The notes beneath the pieces are model-generated. The model saw only the letters and a program-made list of their open reading frames with translations, did no database searches and was not told the origin of the DNA. A stretch of DNA of 8,543 nt from an uncultured Eubacteriales bacterium (GTDB lineage: Bacteria; Bacillota; Clostridia; UBA1381; UMGS1253), in contig URQR01000084.1 in the NCBI GenBank assembly GCA_900550065.1, positions 1 to 8,543 of the forward strand. The letters are read 5' to 3'. Positions 5,761 through 8,543 of the stretch are shown here, piece by piece (the first letter of the stretch is position 1; each line of letters starts with the position of its first letter). The position numbers and the translations under genes are program-made.

Positions 5761-5768
5761 ATATTTTA

Positions 5769-6941
5769 TTATACGCGCGCCACACCCGTATCGCGCGCGG
5801 CCTGCGCAACCGCCGCCGCCACCGCTTCTACGACGCGGCTGTCGAGCGAGTTCGGTATAATATAATCCTCGCTTAGCTCCTCGTCCGTAATAATCGACGC
5901 AATCGCCCGCGCGGCGGCAATTTTCATCTCGTTATTAATATCACTTGCCCGTACATCGAGCGCGCCGCGAAAAATCCCCGGGAAAGCCAGTACGTTATTA
6001 ATCTGGTTTGCAAAGTCGCTCCGGCCCGTGCCGACAACGCGCGCGCCCGCCGCCTTTGCCGCATCGGGCATGATTTCAGGAACAGGATTCGCCATCGCAA
6101 AAATAATCGGGTCTTCCGCCATAGCCGCAATCATTTCCGGCTTTAGCACCTCCGGCGCGGAAACGCCAATAAATACGTCCGCGCCCGCAAGCGCGTCCGC
6201 GAGCGTACCTTTTATCATGCCGCGGTTCGACACCTTTGCAATCTCGGCCTGCATCGGGTTGAGCCACGGGCACCCTTCATATACAACGCCCTGCTTGTCG
6301 CACAGAATCACATTTTTCAGCCCCGTGCCGAGCAGGAGCTTTGCAATTGCCGTTCCCGCCGCGCCGCAGCCATTTACAACTGCCGTAATTTCGCCAATCT
6401 TCTTCCCAACAATTTTGAGCGCGTTCATAATAGCGGACAGGACAACGACCGCCGTCCCATGCTGGTCGTCGTGGAACACCGGAATATCGCACACGCGCTT
6501 GAGCTTTTCCTCTATCTCAAAGCAGCGCGGCGCGGAGATGTCCTCTAAATTAATCCCGCCGAACGACCCCGCCAGCAAAGACACCGTCCGCACAATTTCG
6601 TCAGGGTCCTTTGAGCGGATACAAAGCGGGAACGCGTCCACACCCGCAAACCGCTTAAACAGCGCGCATTTCCCCTCCATAACCGGCATACCGGCCTCCG
6701 GCCCAATGTCGCCGAGGCCAAGCACCGCCGTGCCGTCCGTCACGACCGCGACGAGGTTGCCGCGCCGTGTGTATGTATAGGATAAATCCGTGTCTTCGGA
6801 AATCGCGAGGCACGGCTGCGCCACGCCGGGCGTATACGCGACCGATAAATCTTCCTTACTATTTAATTCACAGCGGCAGGTAACTTCAATCTTACCCTGC
6901 CACGCCTTATGCTTTTCAAGCGCTATTTGTTTTGCGTCCAT
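5769..6941 (-). CDS. NAD(P)-dependent malic enzyme, short bacterial form
   Basis: This enzyme oxidatively decarboxylates L-malate to pyruvate, yielding NADH or NADPH, and links four-carbon acids to pyruvate in the cytoplasm. The 390-residue product is the short form without the C-terminal phosphotransacetylase-like domain of MaeB. Visible are SVAYTPGVAQPC with catalytic Tyr36, Lys91 in MEGKCALFK, metal ligands E133/D134 in GGINLEDISAPRCFEIE and D158/D159 in VFHDDQHGTA, the Rossmann loop GCGAAG (191-196), ANPVPEI (284-290) and TGRSDFANQINN (305-316). Asp215 at the end of the second Rossmann strand (LCDKQG) hints at NAD+ preference, but this is weak evidence. The ATG is preceded by GGAGG 9 nt away. 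The gene has its own strong promoter overlapped by an inverted repeat and is divergent from glmS. Its coding strand uses GC-rich codons, producing long antisense open frames that are not genes. Confidence 0.96.
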   Translation of the reverse strand: MDAKQIALEKHKAWQGKIEVTCRCELNSKEDLSVAYTPGVAQPCLAISEDTDLSYTYTRRGNLVAVVTDGTAVLGLGDIGPEAGMPVMEGKCALFKRFAGVDAFPLCIRSKDPDEIVRTVSLLAGSFGGINLEDISAPRCFEIEEKLKRVCDIPVFHDDQHGTAVVVLSAIMNALKIVGKKIGEITAVVNGCGAAGTAIAKLLLGTGLKNVILCDKQGVVYEGCPWLNPMQAEIAKVSNRGMIKGTLADALAGADVFIGVSAPEVLKPEMIAAMAEDPIIFAMANPVPEIMPDAAKAAGARVVGTGRSDFANQINNVLAFPGIFRGALDVRASDINNEMKIAAARAIASIITDEELSEDYIIPNSLDSRVVEAVAAAVAQAARDTGVARV

Positions 6942-6981
6942 CGTACATTACCTCCAAAAAAATAGATTGTACACCTTAACC

Positions 6982-7010
6982 ATACTATCACTATTGACGT
7001 TTTTCGTCAA
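6982..7010 (-). promoter_or_regulatory. sigma-A promoter of the malic enzyme gene
   Basis: On the minus strand TTGACG (7005-7010), a 17-nt spacer and TAGTAT (6982-6987) form a good promoter. The start would be near 6975, with a leader of about 34 nt. Confidence 0.75.
6994..7010. promoter_or_regulatory. inverted repeat overlapping the malic enzyme -35
   Basis: TTGACG-TTTTT-CGTCAA is a perfect inverted repeat with 6-bp arms. One arm is the -35 hexamer of the malic enzyme promoter and the rest lies in the spacer, a position suited to a repressor. It does not match the catabolite-response-element consensus. No regulator can be named, and chance is not excluded. Confidence 0.4.
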
Positions 7011-7059
7011 GCTGCCGAGCAATTTACAAAGAAAATTACATTTAATTGAAAATTTTTTA

Positions 7060-7088
7060 TTTTCCTTTCCGCAATTTTATGCTATACT
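7060..7088 (+). promoter_or_regulatory. probable extended -10 promoter of glmS
   Basis: TATACT (7083-7088) is preceded by TGC, giving an extended -10 (TGnTATACT). The -35 position (7060-7065, TTTTCC) is poor. Transcription would begin near 7095, leaving only about 40 nt before the glmS ATG at 7135, too short for a glmS ribozyme. Confidence 0.55.
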
Positions 7089-7134
7089 GTCACAAGATAG
7101 TCGTTGTTTGATCTATGAAAGGAGTGCATATCAC

Positions 7135-8493
7135 ATGTGCGGAATCGTAGGGTATATCGGTCCTCGAAAAGCGGCGCCAATTCTGATGAACGGACTTAAA
7201 AAGTTAGAATACCGCGGGTACGACTCGGCGGGTATTGCGGTGCTGGCGGACGATAAAATCGAAATGATAAAGGCAAAGGGCCGGCTAAAGGTTCTTTCCG
7301 ACATGACGGACGGCGGGGACGCTGTGGCGGGCAACATCGGAATCGGGCACACGCGCTGGGCGACACATGGTGCGCCCTCGGATACGAATTCACATCCGCA
7401 TTTGAGCCGCAACGGCAAGATTGCGGTCGTGCATAACGGAATCATTGAAAACTACAAACAGTTAAAGGCTTCTTTAATCAAAAAAGGCTACACCTTTCTG
7501 TCTGATACGGACACAGAGGTCATCAGCCACCTGCTCGACTACTACTACGCGGGCAACATGATTGATACGCTCGCACGCGCGCTCAGCCGTCTACAGGGCA
7601 GTTATGCGCTCGGCGTACTGTCGGCCGACCACCCGGGCGAGATGTTTGCTGTACGCAAGGACTCGCCGCTTATCGTCGGTCTCGGCGACGGCGAGAACTA
7701 CATCGCCTCCGACATTCCGGCCGTACTCGACTATACGCGCGACGTATACCTGCTCGAAGACGGAGAAATCGTTTGGTTCAAAGACGGTCAGGTAAAGCTG
7801 TTCGACGTTGACAAGCAGCCGGTCGAAAAGGAGATCTACCACGTAACGTGGGACGCAGGCGCGGCGGAAAAGGGCGGCTTTGAGCACTTTATGCTAAAGG
7901 AAATCTTTGAACAGCCCGCGGCAATCCGCGATACAATCAGCCCGCGTATCCGCGACGGGAAGGTGTTTTTGGATGATCTGCATATCAGTGATGAAACAGT
8001 AAGAAACCTAAACAAAGTGCATATTATCGGCTGCGGCAGCGCGTACCACGTCGGTGTGGTCGGGCGCTATCTGTTCGAGGATATGGCGCGGCTCGCGACA
8101 GAGACGGAGCTTGCGTCGGAATTCCGCTACCGTAACCCGATTCTGACGGAAAACGACCTTGTTATCGTCATCAGCCAGTCGGGCGAGACGGCGGACACGC
8201 TCGCGGCTATGCGCGAGGCAAAGCGGCGCGGCTGCCGCGTGCTTGCAATCGTGAACGTAGTCGGAAGCTCCGTCGCGCGTGAGGCGGACGACGTCATTTA
8301 CACATGGGCAGGGCCGGAGATTGCCGTCGCGACAACAAAGGCCTATTCGACCCAATTGCAGGTGCTCTACCTGCTGGCGCTGCATTTCGCGACTGTACGC
8401 GGCAAGCTGTCCGACGAGGCACACCGCGAAATTGTAGCGGAAATGCTAAAAATTCCACAAAAAATTGAAGCAATGCTGCAAGACGTTTCCTAA
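7135..8493 (+). CDS. glmS: glutamine--fructose-6-phosphate aminotransferase GlmS, interrupted by in-frame TAA
   Basis: GlmS makes glucosamine-6-phosphate from fructose-6-phosphate and glutamine, the first committed step towards UDP-GlcNAc and peptidoglycan. The start is ATG with AAAGGAG 10 nt upstream; the product begins MCGIVGYIG, whose Cys2 becomes the N-terminal nucleophile. The glutaminase domain (about 1-220) shows GHTRWATHG (71-79), NGIIENY (101-107) and SDTDTE (123-128). The first SIS domain (about 285-425) shows CGSAYH (300-305), SQSGET (347-352) and KAYSTQ (402-407). At codon 453 a TAA (8491-8493) stops the frame after 452 residues, whereas the family has about 600. The stop falls in the linker before the second SIS domain, and the same frame continues as GlmS-like sequence beyond it. 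A 452-residue product would lack half of the isomerase and should be inactive for synthesis, although the glutaminase half might still fold. Confidence 0.95.
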   Translation: MCGIVGYIGPRKAAPILMNGLKKLEYRGYDSAGIAVLADDKIEMIKAKGRLKVLSDMTDGGDAVAGNIGIGHTRWATHGAPSDTNSHPHLSRNGKIAVVHNGIIENYKQLKASLIKKGYTFLSDTDTEVISHLLDYYYAGNMIDTLARALSRLQGSYALGVLSADHPGEMFAVRKDSPLIVGLGDGENYIASDIPAVLDYTRDVYLLEDGEIVWFKDGQVKLFDVDKQPVEKEIYHVTWDAGAAEKGGFEHFMLKEIFEQPAAIRDTISPRIRDGKVFLDDLHISDETVRNLNKVHIIGCGSAYHVGVVGRYLFEDMARLATETELASEFRYRNPILTENDLVIVISQSGETADTLAAMREAKRRGCRVLAIVNVVGSSVAREADDVIYTWAGPEIAVATTKAYSTQLQVLYLLALHFATVRGKLSDEAHREIVAEMLKIPQKIEAMLQDVS

Positions 8494-8543
8494 TTACAGG
8501 AGTACGCCGCGTCGCACTACAACACAAAGGACGTGTTCTTCCT
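8494..8543 (+). pseudogene. glmS: continuation of glmS beyond the in-frame stop, cut by the window edge
   Basis: In the same frame as the upstream part, this segment reads LQEYAASHYNTKDVFFL. It fits the stretch that leads into the second SIS domain of GlmS, where family members have an Ala-rich helix followed by a hydrophobic strand and GRG. No insertion or deletion is needed to align across the stop, pointing to a single-base change. The remaining 130 or so residues would lie outside the window. An AGGAG at 8498-8502 has no start codon at useful distance, so separate translation of this part is not supported here. Confidence 0.75.

Noticed and set aside
5768..5773. TATAAT on the minus strand as a -10 for the deaminase gene
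   Set aside because: It lies at the end of malic enzyme with a GC-rich sequence at the -35 position and no TG extension, and the hairpin at 5741-5760 would follow it.
6028..6780. 250-codon open frame on + antisense to malic enzyme
   Set aside because: It is a shadow of the GC-rich malic enzyme codons, lacks a ribosome binding site and has low-complexity Ser/Thr/Pro composition with no domain.
6790..7134. Upstream extension of the glmS frame
   Set aside because: It runs through the start of the malic enzyme gene and both promoters; GlmS must begin with Met-Cys to expose its catalytic cysteine, as it does at 7135.
8491..8493. TAA in glmS as a reassigned or recoded codon
   Set aside because: TAA ends rsmA, the VanW gene, the deaminase and malic enzyme in this window; recoding for selenocysteine or pyrrolysine uses TGA or TAG.
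8494..8543. Reinitiation after the glmS stop to give a split enzyme
   Set aside because: An AGGAG is present at 8498-8502, but the first in-frame start codon is a GTG at 8533, too far away and inside the domain.

Overview
The window looks like chromosomal housekeeping DNA from a Gram-positive Firmicute, most likely a clostridial (Eubacteriales-type) organism. The coding regions are moderately GC-rich and the intergenic DNA is AT-rich. Ribosome binding sites are strong AGGAGG types, and most promoters are sigma-A-like with 17-nt spacers. The gene content (a YabE-like 3D protein next to rsmA, and a VanW/G5 protein with a Pro/Thr-rich tail) is typical of that group. I see no insertion sequence, CRISPR array, prophage gene, tRNA or rRNA.

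Layout from left to right: (1) a strong leftward promoter firing out of the window (23-51); (2) rsmA/ksgA on + (203-1075), convergent with a YabE-like G5/3D cell-wall protein on - (1126-2178), the two sharing one bidirectional terminator; (3) a 508-bp divergent control region (2179-2686) with promoters for both flanking genes, a hairpin in the leftward leader and a candidate WalR-type box; (4) a membrane-anchored VanW-domain protein on + (2687-4471), ending in a second bidirectional terminator; (5) a two-gene leftward operon of a GTG-started XRE/Cro regulator (4954-5154) and a four-helix membrane protein (4523-4954), whose promoter is bracketed by two copies of the same 16-bp inverted-repeat operator; (6) a cytidine-deaminase-family protein (5282-5698, -); (7) an NAD(P)-malic enzyme (5769-6941, -); (8) glmS on + from 7135, running off the right edge.

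Two themes connect the genes. The YabE-like protein, the VanW/G5 protein and GlmS all concern peptidoglycan: two act at or on the wall, and GlmS makes its amino-sugar precursor. The first two are divergently transcribed from a shared region with a WalR-like site. The XRE/membrane-protein pair looks like a self-contained autoregulated module of unknown function.

The most striking observation is that glmS carries an in-frame TAA at 8491-8493, after which the same frame continues as recognisable GlmS sequence to the window edge. Four other genes here end in TAA, so codon reassignment is not a reasonable explanation. It is either a real nonsense mutation in a normally essential gene or a base error. 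I found no clearly novel multi-gene system; the rest is ordinary chromosomal biology with several regulatory sites worth checking.
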